From Shewanella halifaxensis HAW-EB4 (lineage in GTDB: Bacteria > Pseudomonadota > Gammaproteobacteria > Enterobacterales > Shewanellaceae): DNA of 64,000 nt. The stretch covers positions 1,984,001 to 2,048,000 of the forward strand of contig NC_010334.1 in NCBI RefSeq assembly GCF_000019185.1. Reading direction: 5' to 3'. Positions 1 to 8,183 of the stretch are shown here, in pieces (the stretch's first letter is position 1; every line of letters starts with the position of its first letter). The notes beneath the pieces are model-generated. The model was not told the DNA's origin. It saw only the letters and a list, made by a program, of their open reading frames with translations, and did no database searches. Both the position numbers and the translations under genes were made by a program.

Positions 1-1082
1 GCTAACTTCACCGCATAAGCGATTGCGTGAGCCGATTCCAGTGCCGGAATAATCCCTTCACAGCGGGCGAGCAGTTGGAAGGTTTCCAGTGCTTCATCAT
101 CGGTCGCCGACTCGTAAGTTGCGCGGCCAATGGCGGCAAGGTGCGCATGTTGCGGCCCAACCGATGGGAAATCAAGGCCTGCCGATACAGAGTAAGACTC
201 TTCGACTTGACCTTCGCTATCTTGCATCAGTGGCGCTTTCATACCGAAGAAAATCCCCGTTTTACCATGATGAAGTGGCGCGCCATGCATTGGCGTATCA
301 ATGCCTTTACCTGCAGGCTCAACCCCAATCAAGGCAACCTCTGGCTCATCGATAAAGTCGGCAAACATACCAATCGCATTTGAACCACCGCCAACACAGG
401 CAATAACGGCATCGGGCAGGCGACCTTCACGCTCAAGAATTTGACGCTTAGTTTCAGCGCCAATCATGCGCTGGAACTCGCGTACTATTGTAGGATATGG
501 ATGAGGCCCCGCAGCGGTGCCAAGTAGATAGTGGGCCTTGTCATAACAACCAGACCAGTCACGCATCGCTTCGTTACAAGCATCTTTTAAGGTGGCAGAG
601 CCTGAGGTTACCGGGATCACTTCTGCGCCCATTAACTTCATTCTAAATACGTTAGGTGATTGACGCTCAACATCTTTGGCGCCCATATATACTCTGCATT
701 TAAGACCGAGCAGGGCACAGGCAAGTGCCGTTGCCACGCCGTGTTGACCCGCGCCCGTCTCGGCAATGATCTCTTTCTTGCCCATGCGCTTTGCTAGTAG
801 CGCCTGACCTAGTACTTGGTTGGTCTTGTGGGCGCCACCATGAAGTAGGTCTTCACGCTTTAAGTAAATCTTAGCCAGTGGGTTAGGGCTTAAGTTACGG
901 GTTAGCGTTAATGCCGTTGGGCGACCCGCATAGTTCTTTAATAGGTCGGTAAATTCTTCTTGAAACGCTTCGTCTTCTTGCGCTTCAATAAATGCGGTCT
1001 CTAGCTGCTTAAGTGCTGGCATTAAGATTTGTGGAACGTACATACCACCGTATTCCCCAAAGTAGGGATTTAACTTGCTCAT
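1..1082 (-). CDS. trpB: Tryptophan synthase beta chain (3' end outside window)
   Basis: Catalyses the PLP-dependent joining of indole and serine to give tryptophan, in complex with TrpA. The gene enters from the left edge and reads leftward, so about 360 N-terminal residues of an expected ~396 are visible. The protein begins MSKLNPYFGEYGG, typical of the family. The PLP-lysine segment HGGAHKTNQ and the glycine-rich phosphate loop CVGGGSNAIGMF are present. The start ATG at 1080-1082 follows an AAAGGAT Shine-Dalgarno sequence. It is the fifth visible gene of the trp operon, separated from trpCF by a 104-base gap with a small hairpin (1110-1134). trpA should follow just outside the window (inference). 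Confidence 0.97.
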   Translation of the reverse strand, partial: MSKLNPYFGEYGGMYVPQILMPALKQLETAFIEAQEDEAFQEEFTDLLKNYAGRPTALTLTRNLSPNPLAKIYLKREDLLHGGAHKTNQVLGQALLAKRMGKKEIIAETGAGQHGVATALACALLGLKCRVYMGAKDVERQSPNVFRMKLMGAEVIPVTSGSATLKDACNEAMRDWSGCYDKAHYLLGTAAGPHPYPTIVREFQRMIGAETKRQILEREGRLPDAVIACVGGGSNAIGMFADFIDEPEVALIGVEPAGKGIDTPMHGAPLHHGKTGIFFGMKAPLMQDSEGQVEESYSVSAGLDFPSVGPQHAHLAAIGRATYESATDDEALETFQLLARCEGIIPALESAHAIAYAVKL

Positions 1083-1186
1083 TGTATTATCCTTTATCTT
1101 CAATTTGTTGCCACATCTGTTCTTAGTTTGTGGCGATATTCTGTTGTTTTTACTTGCCTAGTCTTAGGTTAAACAAGGCGTCATAA

Positions 1187-2626
1187 TCAATATTGGCGTA
1201 ATAACTTAAATGCCTCAGTGATTTTGGCTAAATCTTTAATACCAGGGATTTGCTCAAGGCCGGAGTTAAAGTCTAAGCCGTAAAATCCTTGGGCAGCGGC
1301 TTGCGTGGCATTGGCTGGGCTTAAGCCGCCCGCGAGCAAGGCTGCGCTTCTGTTTGGCAGTACCTTTTGCCAATCAAAGGTTTGGCCAGTGCCGCCAAAT
1401 TGGTTGTCTGACTTGCTATCAAATACGATTCGATCAATGCCTTCGGGGATAACAAGTTCATCGCCGCTATTACCCTCAGCATCGATACTCACCGCAACGG
1501 CTTTCCATATTTGAGTTTGACAGTTTAGCTCAGCAAAAATCGCCTTTAGCTGGCTAACTTCAAGGTGGGTTTCTTTACCGTGCAATTGCACTGCAAATAG
1601 ATCTAAATCGACGGCGAGCTTTGCGATAACATCGACCGCTTCATTGACAAATACTCCAACCAGATTGAGCCTAGTACCACTCTGTTTTAGCTGTTTGACT
1701 AGCTCTTGTGTCTGCTCGGCTGTCACCGCTCGTGGAGACTTTTTCGCAAAGATGAGTCCACCATAGACGGCGCCAGCTTTGGCGACAGCTAGCATGTCTT
1801 CGATACGGGTCAGGCCGCATACTTTGTTGTGGCCAAAAGTCAGGGTGCGGCAAGCAAGGTCCAGATCCTCCTCGGCCATCAATGAGCTACCCACCAAGAA
1901 GCCATCAACCAGTGGGCTCAAGCGGCGAACTTGGGCTTGGTTATAAATGCCCGATTCGCTGATCACCACTCTGTCAGCTGGGATATGCGGCGCCAGCGCT
2001 TCTGTGGTAGCAAGATCGGTTGATAGATCGCGAAGATTGCGGTTATTAATGCCGATAATGGCAGCATTAAGCTCAATGGCGCGGCTCAGCTCTGCCTCGT
2101 TACTCACTTCGGTCAAGATATCCAGCTGATACTTAGCCGCCTCGGTTGCAAGTACTTGATATCTTGCATCATCCAGTACCGATAGCATCAATAGAATCGC
2201 ATCGGCGCCCTGATGAGCGGCAAGTTTGACCTGATACTCGTCGACGAAGAAGTCTTTGCACAAGATAGGCTGAGTGACGCGAGCACGCACTCGTGGAATA
2301 TAGTCCATATCACCTTGGAAGAACTGTTCATCGGTTAATACCGAAATACCCGCAGCGTAGCGGTTATAGACGTCGCTAATCGCATCGACATCAAATACAT
2401 CACGGATTAAGCCTTTCGATGGGCTGGCTTTTTTGCACTCTAGAATAAACCCAGCATTTGGGGCGTTAAGCGCATCAAACAAACTTCTATCAGACAGCTT
2501 AGGTGTAAGGCTTGCCTCAGGAAAGCGTTGTTTCAGTGACGCGATATGAGCCGCTTTGGAATCAACAATTTTAGTTAATACGTTGCTTTCTTTGGCCACC
2601 GTTGTTTCTCGTAGATCCGTGCTCAC
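1187..2626 (-). CDS. trpCF: Bifunctional indole-3-glycerol-phosphate synthase / phosphoribosylanthranilate isomerase
   Basis: Fused enzyme for two consecutive steps of tryptophan synthesis: isomerisation of phosphoribosylanthranilate (C-terminal TrpF half) and ring closure to indoleglycerol phosphate (N-terminal TrpC half). Visible TrpC motifs are ILECKKASPSKG and PILCKDFFVDEYQV. The TrpF half has KVCGLTRIEDM and LLAGGLSPANA. I chose the GTG at 2624-2626 as start (479 residues). It sits 6 bases after AAAGGAG and one base after the trpD stop. An upstream ATG gives 491 residues but lies inside trpD. The length fits the fused enterobacterial type (about 450) with a slightly longer N-terminus. 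Confidence 0.95.
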   Translation of the reverse strand: MSTDLRETTVAKESNVLTKIVDSKAAHIASLKQRFPEASLTPKLSDRSLFDALNAPNAGFILECKKASPSKGLIRDVFDVDAISDVYNRYAAGISVLTDEQFFQGDMDYIPRVRARVTQPILCKDFFVDEYQVKLAAHQGADAILLMLSVLDDARYQVLATEAAKYQLDILTEVSNEAELSRAIELNAAIIGINNRNLRDLSTDLATTEALAPHIPADRVVISESGIYNQAQVRRLSPLVDGFLVGSSLMAEEDLDLACRTLTFGHNKVCGLTRIEDMLAVAKAGAVYGGLIFAKKSPRAVTAEQTQELVKQLKQSGTRLNLVGVFVNEAVDVIAKLAVDLDLFAVQLHGKETHLEVSQLKAIFAELNCQTQIWKAVAVSIDAEGNSGDELVIPEGIDRIVFDSKSDNQFGGTGQTFDWQKVLPNRSAALLAGGLSPANATQAAAQGFYGLDFNSGLEQIPGIKDLAKITEAFKLLRQY

Positions 2627-2627
2627 A

Positions 2628-3704
2628 TTAGGCTCCTTTGCCAGCTTGGCTAGCGTTAGCAAACTGGGTCAATAATTCGTAGGCTTTACCGCTTTTTATT
2701 GTTTCTAATGCTAAGGCCGTGCCTGATTTTATGTCATCACAAATGCCAGCTACATACAGAGCGCAGCCTGCATTTATGGCGACGGCATTTATATGGGCGT
2801 TTTTGCCTGTGCCTTTAAGTATGGCGCGGGTGTACTCTGCGTTCTCTTCAGGTGCACCGCCCTCTAAATCAGTAAGCTCTGCCTTTGGGACGCCAAGCAT
2901 CGCGGGGGTGATACGGTACTCATTGATCTCGCCATCTTTTAGCTCATGCACTAAGGTATCACCGTGCAGTGCCACCTCATCGAGGCCACTACCGTGAACC
3001 ACCATAGCACGCTTAATGCCAAGGGCTTTAACCACCTGCGCGATGGGCGCTACCAGCTCTGGGCTATAGACGCCTAGTAGCATAAAGTCAGGATGTGATG
3101 GGTTAATGAGCGGCCCAAGCACATTAAATAGGGTGCGGGTTTTAAGCGCTTGGCGCACTGGCACTGCATGGGCGACACCGCCGTGATAGTGAGGGGCAAA
3201 CAAAAAGCACAGCCCTAACTCGTCTAAGCAATCGCGGGCGGTTTCTGGCTCCATGGTTAAATCGATGCCAAATTGCGCCAGTAAGTCTGACGAGCCCGAT
3301 TTACTCGATACACTGCGATTACCATGCTTAGCGACATTGGCTCCCGCTGCAGCGGCAACAAAAGCGGCAGTGGTGGAGATATTGATGGTGTTGTGACCAT
3401 CACCGCCTGTACCGACGATATCGACGATACCTTTGTTAGTTGTTGATTTGCTCGGTGTTGGAAAGTCTTTGGCGGCTGCTCTTAATGCATCGGCTGCGCC
3501 AGATATTTCATCGATAGTTTCGCCGCGCATCTTCATTGCAACTAGCATGCCCGCCATGGTGGCTTGATTCATTTCGCCTTGAATGATCTGGCTAAAAAGT
3601 GCCTTAGCGTCTTGTCGAGATAAGCTCTCGCCGCGGTAAAGGGATTCGATAAGCGCTTCAGTAGATTTAATTGTGGAGTGAGTGATTTTTGTTTGACTCA
3701 TCAT
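2628..3704 (-). CDS. trpD: Anthranilate phosphoribosyltransferase
   Basis: Transfers phosphoribosyl from PRPP to anthranilate, step two of tryptophan synthesis. The 358-residue protein has the PRPP-binding signature IVGTGGDGHNTINIST and the downstream KHGNRSVSSKSGSSDLL segment. TrpG is encoded by a separate gene, unlike the trpGD fusion of E. coli. The start codon is one base after the trpG stop, and the stop is one base before the trpCF GTG, so translation is probably coupled. Two adjacent ATGs (3702-3704 and 3699-3701) follow an AAGGAT sequence and either may be used. Confidence 0.96.
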   Translation of the reverse strand: MMSQTKITHSTIKSTEALIESLYRGESLSRQDAKALFSQIIQGEMNQATMAGMLVAMKMRGETIDEISGAADALRAAAKDFPTPSKSTTNKGIVDIVGTGGDGHNTINISTTAAFVAAAAGANVAKHGNRSVSSKSGSSDLLAQFGIDLTMEPETARDCLDELGLCFLFAPHYHGGVAHAVPVRQALKTRTLFNVLGPLINPSHPDFMLLGVYSPELVAPIAQVVKALGIKRAMVVHGSGLDEVALHGDTLVHELKDGEINEYRITPAMLGVPKAELTDLEGGAPEENAEYTRAILKGTGKNAHINAVAINAGCALYVAGICDDIKSGTALALETIKSGKAYELLTQFANASQAGKGA

Positions 3705-3705
3705 C

Positions 3706-4320
3706 TTATCCTTTTTCGTTATCGTGGCTGTTATTAGCTAATGCGCGAGAAAGATAATCTAAGCTTTGTACTAATAGCTGGCTACCTAAGGTGGTTAAAA
3801 TTGATTCTGGATGAAACTGAAAGCCCACCGCTTTATCTTGTCTGTGGATAATTGCCATTGGCATATCCTCAGTCGTCGCAATGACCTCTAGGCAATCGGG
3901 TACTTGGGTTGCGACTAAGCTGTGATAACGAGCAACCGGAAGTGGTGAGGGGAGATCTGCAAAGATATCGGTACCGTTATGGTAAGTCGGGCTTGCCTTA
4001 CCATGAACCACTTGTCTGGCGCGTTCCACTTTGCCGCCGTAATGTTCCACTAAGGCTTGATGACCAAGGCAAATACCCAGCATAGGCACTTTGCCTGCAA
4101 CGCACTCAATCAAGGCCATTAATGAGCCCGCTTCATGGGGCGCGCCAGGACCTGGGGACAGCACAAGCGCAGCGGGTACGGTTTCATTTAACAATTTGTC
4201 AGCGATAAAGTTAGCATCGACATCATTACGATAAATCACCACTTCGTAGCCTAGACTTCTAAACTGATCGACTAGGTTGTAAGTGAAGGAGTCAAAGTTA
4301 TCTAACAGATAGATTTTCAT
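3706..4320 (-). CDS. trpG: Anthranilate synthase component II, glutamine amidotransferase
   Basis: Supplies ammonia from glutamine to TrpE for anthranilate formation. This is a class I amidotransferase of 204 residues. It has the oxyanion strand LSPGPGAPHEAG, the nucleophile motif MLGICLGHQAL (Cys) and the His-Glu part of the triad in QFHPESILT. The first four bases of the gene overlap the trpE stop (ATGA at 4317-4320), a classic coupled junction that keeps the two subunits in equal amounts. It ends one base before trpD. Confidence 0.96.
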   Translation of the reverse strand: MKIYLLDNFDSFTYNLVDQFRSLGYEVVIYRNDVDANFIADKLLNETVPAALVLSPGPGAPHEAGSLMALIECVAGKVPMLGICLGHQALVEHYGGKVERARQVVHGKASPTYHNGTDIFADLPSPLPVARYHSLVATQVPDCLEVIATTEDMPMAIIHRQDKAVGFQFHPESILTTLGSQLLVQSLDYLSRALANNSHDNEKG

Positions 4321-5909
4321 AGCCCACCTCCCATCTTAATGGCTGAAATAACCGCTTGTGCCTTTTGGCGGGTTTCATCGGCTTCCGCCTGAGGGTCTGA
4401 ATCAAATACCACGCCGGCTCCGGCTTGAATGTAGGCGATGTCGTTTTTAACAAAGGCTGAGCGGATTACAATACAGGTATCCATATCACCAAGACCATTG
4501 AGGTAACCGACCGCACCGCCGTAGCTGCCACGACGTGTTTTTTCAGCGCCGCGAATCAGCTGAGCGGCACTCACTTTTGGCGCGCCAGTTAAGGTGCCCA
4601 TATTCATGCAAGCTTGATAGGCATGCAGTGCATCTAAATCGGATCGAAGCTGGCCTGTGACGCGGCTAACGAGGTGCATTACATGGGAGTATCTATCCAC
4701 CTTTAGTAGCTCAGGTACTTTGCGAGTACCACTTTGGCTGATGCGAGCGATATCGTTGCGAGCCAAGTCCACCAACATGATGTGCTCAGACAGCTCTTTT
4801 TTATCTAGGCGCAGTTCAAGCTCGTTACGGCTATCGAGATCAAAATCAATATCACCGCTGGCGGTTTTGCCACGTTTACGTGTTCCGGCAATCGGGTAGA
4901 TCTCAACCTGATTGCTCTTCGCCTCATACTTAAGGGCACTTTCTGGTGAGGCGCCAAACAAGGTAAAGTCATCGCCGCGAAAGTAGAACATGTAAGGGCT
5001 TGGGTTTGTCAGCCTTAGTGCGCGATAGGCACCTAATGTATTGGGGCAAGGTAGGCTGAAACTGCGCGATGGAACCACTTGGAAAATATCGCCAGCGACG
5101 ATGTGCTCTTTTAGGCTGTTGACCGTGTCTTTGAAGTCATTGTCTGAAATATTAACCTGAGTCTCGGCATCGACACCTAGTAGCTCGGCAATGGGCGCGA
5201 GTGAATGACACTTTTGTTGCAGCTTGCTCATGCGGGTTGCAAGCTGTGCCGCACTCTTGTCTGAGTGCTTGTTTAAGCTGTTGTAGCCTGGCAGCACAAA
5301 TTGGTGAGTCACAATTTCGGCGCTTTGTAGCTGATGATCCACAAGAATTAAGGTTTCGGCGAGATAAAATAGATAGTCAGGGCAGGTGTTATCGCCTTCT
5401 GGCACGCTTGGCAGTGGCTCGACGGTATCGATTAAGTCATAGGAGAGTACGCCACCTAGAAACAGATCTTCAAACTCGGGGCTTTCATCGCAGCGAATGT
5501 GCTTAACTAGCGCTCGCAGGCCATCGAGAGGAGAGGTTGACTTTAGGCGAGCGTCTTCATCGAGTTGATTAGACTCTTTTTGTAGCGTTAGGCTTAGGCT
5601 TGATCCATTAATATGGTTAATTTCCGTGGCCAGAAAAGTTTGCTCGAAAAAGGACTTGATTGGCGCGAGTAGTGTCTTACCATTGTCTGTTAACGCGCTA
5701 AACTCAAGCTGGTAGCCACTGCAACGGATCATCATTGCTGCGTGAGTTAATACGATACTCTTTAGGTGATCTTTGCTGTCTATTTCAGCCGACTCTAGCA
5801 GCATGGTGTGAGGGGCATCTTGAGTCACATCCTGGTATAGACTAAGTGGATCGTCATGATACGCCAGCGCTTCTTTTTGGGTGATAACCTTAGCGATAGT
5901 GTGTTCCAT
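4317..5909 (-). CDS. trpE: Anthranilate synthase component I
   Basis: Converts chorismate and ammonia to anthranilate, the first committed step of tryptophan synthesis. The 530 residues include the LLES feedback-inhibition motif (TMLLESAEID, near residue 37) and the chorismate-binding C-terminal part with GTRKRGKT, LVDLARNDIAR, YSHVMHLVS and GTLTGAPKVSA. It is the first structural gene of the operon, 190 bases after the leader peptide stop. TrpE is normally feedback-inhibited by tryptophan through the LLES region (family knowledge). Expression is likely controlled by the attenuator just upstream. Confidence 0.97.
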   Translation of the reverse strand: MEHTIAKVITQKEALAYHDDPLSLYQDVTQDAPHTMLLESAEIDSKDHLKSIVLTHAAMMIRCSGYQLEFSALTDNGKTLLAPIKSFFEQTFLATEINHINGSSLSLTLQKESNQLDEDARLKSTSPLDGLRALVKHIRCDESPEFEDLFLGGVLSYDLIDTVEPLPSVPEGDNTCPDYLFYLAETLILVDHQLQSAEIVTHQFVLPGYNSLNKHSDKSAAQLATRMSKLQQKCHSLAPIAELLGVDAETQVNISDNDFKDTVNSLKEHIVAGDIFQVVPSRSFSLPCPNTLGAYRALRLTNPSPYMFYFRGDDFTLFGASPESALKYEAKSNQVEIYPIAGTRKRGKTASGDIDFDLDSRNELELRLDKKELSEHIMLVDLARNDIARISQSGTRKVPELLKVDRYSHVMHLVSRVTGQLRSDLDALHAYQACMNMGTLTGAPKVSAAQLIRGAEKTRRGSYGGAVGYLNGLGDMDTCIVIRSAFVKNDIAYIQAGAGVVFDSDPQAEADETRQKAQAVISAIKMGGGL

Positions 5910-6020
5910 GCTTATGCTCCTGCCTTGTAGGGTAATGCATTGTTCATTGTTTTATCTCACTTTTCTAGCCTGCCGCTGCGAGTTTTCTATCTTCTTGCTT
6001 ATTTTATTATCGCTTAGATA

Positions 6021-6053
6021 CAAGAAAGCCCGCAGTGTATGCGGGCTTTCTTG
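6021..6053 (-). terminator. trp attenuator hairpin
   Basis: A perfect 13-base inverted repeat (6021-6033 with 6041-6053, 7-base loop) rich in G/C at its core lies between the leader peptide and trpE. In the trp direction the 3' arm ends in CTTTCTTG, a partial U tract. The CCCGC core can also pair with GCGGG just after the leader stop, giving the antiterminator alternative expected of a trp attenuator. Confidence 0.8.
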
Positions 6054-6099
6054 TTGAATCTTGACTCAGTTTTCTGAGCACACAGTTCCACACCACCCG

Positions 6100-6156
6100 C
6101 TAATTTGGGAAGTGCCACCACCAATTGATGTTTTGGAAAGTATTAAACTGTGTCAT
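6100..6156 (-). CDS. trpL: trp operon leader peptide
   Basis: An 18-residue ORF reading MTQFNTFQNINWWWHFPN then TAG. It carries three consecutive Trp codons (6115-6123). It lies between a minus-strand promoter-like sequence and the attenuator hairpin, exactly where a trp leader should be. Ribosome stalling at the Trp codons when charged tRNA-Trp is scarce would favour the antiterminator and let trpE-B be transcribed (established trp attenuation mechanism, applied here by inference). It is too short for normal gene finding. Confidence 0.85.
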   Translation of the reverse strand: MTQFNTFQNINWWWHFPN

Positions 6157-6188
6157 TTAAAATTCATCTTGTTTGTTTCAGTGGCTAT

Positions 6189-6218
6189 ATAAAAACATTT
6201 ACGGGTGAAAGCTGTCAA
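6189..6218 (-). promoter_or_regulatory. Probable trp operon promoter
   Basis: Reading the minus strand, a perfect TTGACA (-35, 6213-6218) is followed after 18 bases by TTTTAT (6189-6194), a four-of-six match to -10. Transcription would start near 6182, about 26 bases before the leader peptide ATG. I found no clear TrpR operator here. Confidence 0.5.
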
Positions 6219-6510
6219 TCGAATATTTCTGTTTTTGATTGATTTTCACCAATATAGTGAAAATATTTCTCTCATTTTATCTTTATGGCGTGGTTTTAAT
6301 GTTTTTTGAGTGGATCTTGCTAAAAGTCAGCTTAATTGAGTTTGAGTGTTTGTAGCGCTTGGCCTGTTAATTAAACTTTGCACGTGATAATGCACCAATG
6401 TAGAAACGAACAAGCACTATGTAAAATGTTGTGTGGGCGTTTTTGATTAAGCTTTTCTCTATATTCTGGTTCGCAAACGTACACCATTGCGCGTGTCAGC
6501 TAGGATATGC

Positions 6511-6524
6511 TTGATCTAGCTCAA
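6511..6524. promoter_or_regulatory. Candidate FNR/EtrA-type binding site
   Basis: The 14-mer TTGATCTAGCTCAA matches the FNR consensus TTGAT-N4-ATCAA at nine of ten positions. It lies 82 bases upstream of the first DUF1538 gene. Its placement would suit control of that operon by oxygen or CRP/FNR-family regulators. The rest of 6219-6606 shows no gene. Inference only. Confidence 0.35.
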
Positions 6525-6606
6525 ACTTACTGTAACGCATGTTAATTGTTTGTTGCGGTTTCTGCTGGTTTTGGCACACTGAAAATGTGGCCCCAAAGGA
6601 GTGACT

Positions 6607-7341
6607 ATGGCTTCAATTAATCAGCTTTTCAAAGCCTTGTTTAGTAGTTTTAAAGATCTGATCCCGATAATCTTGGTGGTCTGCTTCTTTGAGATATTTG
6701 TTCTACAGCAAGCGCCAGATAATCTGTTGTCGATTCTCATCGGTCTTGTCTTCATTGTTGTCGGTTTAACCTTCTTTGTATTTGGTCTCGAAATGGGACT
6801 GTTTCCCATCGGTGAGTCTTTAGCACATGCCTTAGCGCGTAAAGGTAGTGTTTTTTGGCTGGTTGTTTTTTCTTTCTCTCTTGGTTTTGGTACCACGTTA
6901 GCTGAGCCTGCATTAACCGCGGTGGCCAATGAGGCGGCAGAGGTTGCTGCAGAAGCGGGGGCGATAACACCTACTGAAGAGTCTATGGATGATTACGCTT
7001 TGGGATTGCGACTCACGGTAGCACTATCGGTCGGGCTGGCTATTTTACTTGGAGTGGTCAGAATTTTAAAAGGCTGGCCTATTCATTACCTGATTATCTC
7101 AGGTTATGTCATCGTAATGATTTTGACCTCGTTTGCCCCAGAAAACATCATAGGTATCGCCTATGACTCGGGGGGAGTGACAACGTCGACCATTACCGTG
7201 CCGTTAGTGACCGCCCTTGGTGTGGGCTTAGCGACGGTGATTAAGGGGCGTAACCCTATGCTTGATGGTTTTGGCTTGATAGCGTTTGCCAGCTTAATGC
7301 CGATGATTTTTGTGCTTATCTACGGAATGCTGGTGCTTTAA
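6607..7341 (+). CDS. umpA: DUF1538 membrane protein, UmpA-type antiporter subunit
   Basis: Integral membrane protein of about 244 residues with roughly seven hydrophobic segments. It has the family hallmarks EMGLFPIGESLA, TTLAEPALTAVA, AYDSGGVTTSTITVPL and DGFGLIAFASLMP. Paired DUF1538 proteins (UmpA/UmpB) from Halomonas have been reported as a two-component Na+(Li+,K+)/H+ antiporter; I rely on memory for this, and transport here is inferred. I chose the ATG at 6607 because AAAGGAG ends 6 bases before it; the upstream GTG at 6601 abuts that sequence. Compared with its partner it has an insert rich in Ala and Glu (around residues 110-125). It heads a four-gene operon. Confidence 0.85.
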   Translation: MASINQLFKALFSSFKDLIPIILVVCFFEIFVLQQAPDNLLSILIGLVFIVVGLTFFVFGLEMGLFPIGESLAHALARKGSVFWLVVFSFSLGFGTTLAEPALTAVANEAAEVAAEAGAITPTEESMDDYALGLRLTVALSVGLAILLGVVRILKGWPIHYLIISGYVIVMILTSFAPENIIGIAYDSGGVTTSTITVPLVTALGVGLATVIKGRNPMLDGFGLIAFASLMPMIFVLIYGMLVL

Positions 7342-7400
7342 TGCTGGTACTTTAATGGGAGTGCTTTAATGCCAGTGCTTTTAATAGGAGTGCTTTAATG
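7329..7400 (+). repeat. Tandem ~14-base repeat forming a chain of TAATG stop-start junctions
   Basis: Five imperfect copies of a unit like CTGGTGCTTTAATG run from the last codons of the first DUF1538 gene to the start of the second. Each carries TAATG. The junctions at 7339, 7353, 7367 and 7396 link the upstream stop to mini-ORFs MLVL, MGVL and MPVLLIGVL, and the last one overlaps the ATG of the second gene at 7398. An AGGAG sequence precedes that final ATG. Confidence 0.85.
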
Positions 7401-8183
7401 GATATGTTGCAGCAACTGCTTGATACCTTGCTGATCACCATACGTGATGTGGTCCCCATTGCGATAATTCTGTTTGGCTTTCAGCTTGGCGTACTGAAAA
7501 GACCCGTGGCGAACTGGCGCCGCGTTGCCGCTGGCTTTGTTTATGTCATTTTAGGGCTAAGCTTTTTCTTAGTGGGTCTTGAGATGGCATTATTTCCGAT
7601 TGGTGAGAGTATGGCTGAGCAGCTCACCTCCCATGAGTTTATCCATGAAGACGATCTAGAAAATACCGTCAATGGCTGGCAGGACTACTATTGGGTCTAC
7701 ATTTTTGCGGCGGCGATAGGCTTCAGTACAACTATTGCCGAGCCTTCTTTGATTGCAGTTGCCATTAAAGCCAATCAGGTTTCCGGTGGCACTATCAGCA
7801 TTCAGGGACTACGAATTTCGGTGGCGATCGGTGTCGCCTTCGGGATCTCGTTAGGTTGTTTTCGTATCGTGGTGGGCGACCCTATTCATTATTACATCAT
7901 GGCTGGTTATGTGTTGGTGGTGATCCAGACTTTTTACGCGCCTAAGACCATAGTGCCACTGGCCTATGACTCGGGCGGAGTGACTACATCCACCGTAACC
8001 GTACCGTTAGTGGCGGCGTTAGGTCTGGGGCTCGCCACGAATGTCGATGGTCGTAACCCGCTGATTGATGGCTTTGGGCTCATCGCCTTTGCCAGTTTAT
8101 TTCCGATGATCACTGTGATGGGCTATGCCCAGCTAGTGGAACTTAAGAATAAAACCCAAAAGGAGCGAGATAATGCGCTTTAA
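7398..8183 (+). CDS. umpB: DUF1538 membrane protein, UmpB-type antiporter subunit
   Basis: Second DUF1538 protein, 261 residues with about seven membrane segments. It repeats the pattern of its neighbour: EMALFPIGESMAEQ, TTIAEPSLIAVA, AYDSGGVTTSTVTVPL, DGFGLIAFASLFP. The conserved Glu and Asp inside hydrophobic segments (in LEMALFPIGES, AEPS and YDSGG) are plausible ion-binding sites (inference). It presumably pairs with the preceding subunit as a monovalent cation/proton antiporter in the inner membrane. The ATG overlaps the TAA of the last mini-ORF of the repeat chain. The final 11 bases overlap the PII-like gene, which suggests coupled translation. Confidence 0.85.
   Translation: MDMLQQLLDTLLITIRDVVPIAIILFGFQLGVLKRPVANWRRVAAGFVYVILGLSFFLVGLEMALFPIGESMAEQLTSHEFIHEDDLENTVNGWQDYYWVYIFAAAIGFSTTIAEPSLIAVAIKANQVSGGTISIQGLRISVAIGVAFGISLGCFRIVVGDPIHYYIMAGYVLVVIQTFYAPKTIVPLAYDSGGVTTSTVTVPLVAALGLGLATNVDGRNPLIDGFGLIAFASLFPMITVMGYAQLVELKNKTQKERDNAL

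Noticed and set aside
27..383. 118-codon plus-strand ORF at the left edge
   Set aside because: It is a shadow on the opposite strand of trpB, whose frame shows clear family motifs.
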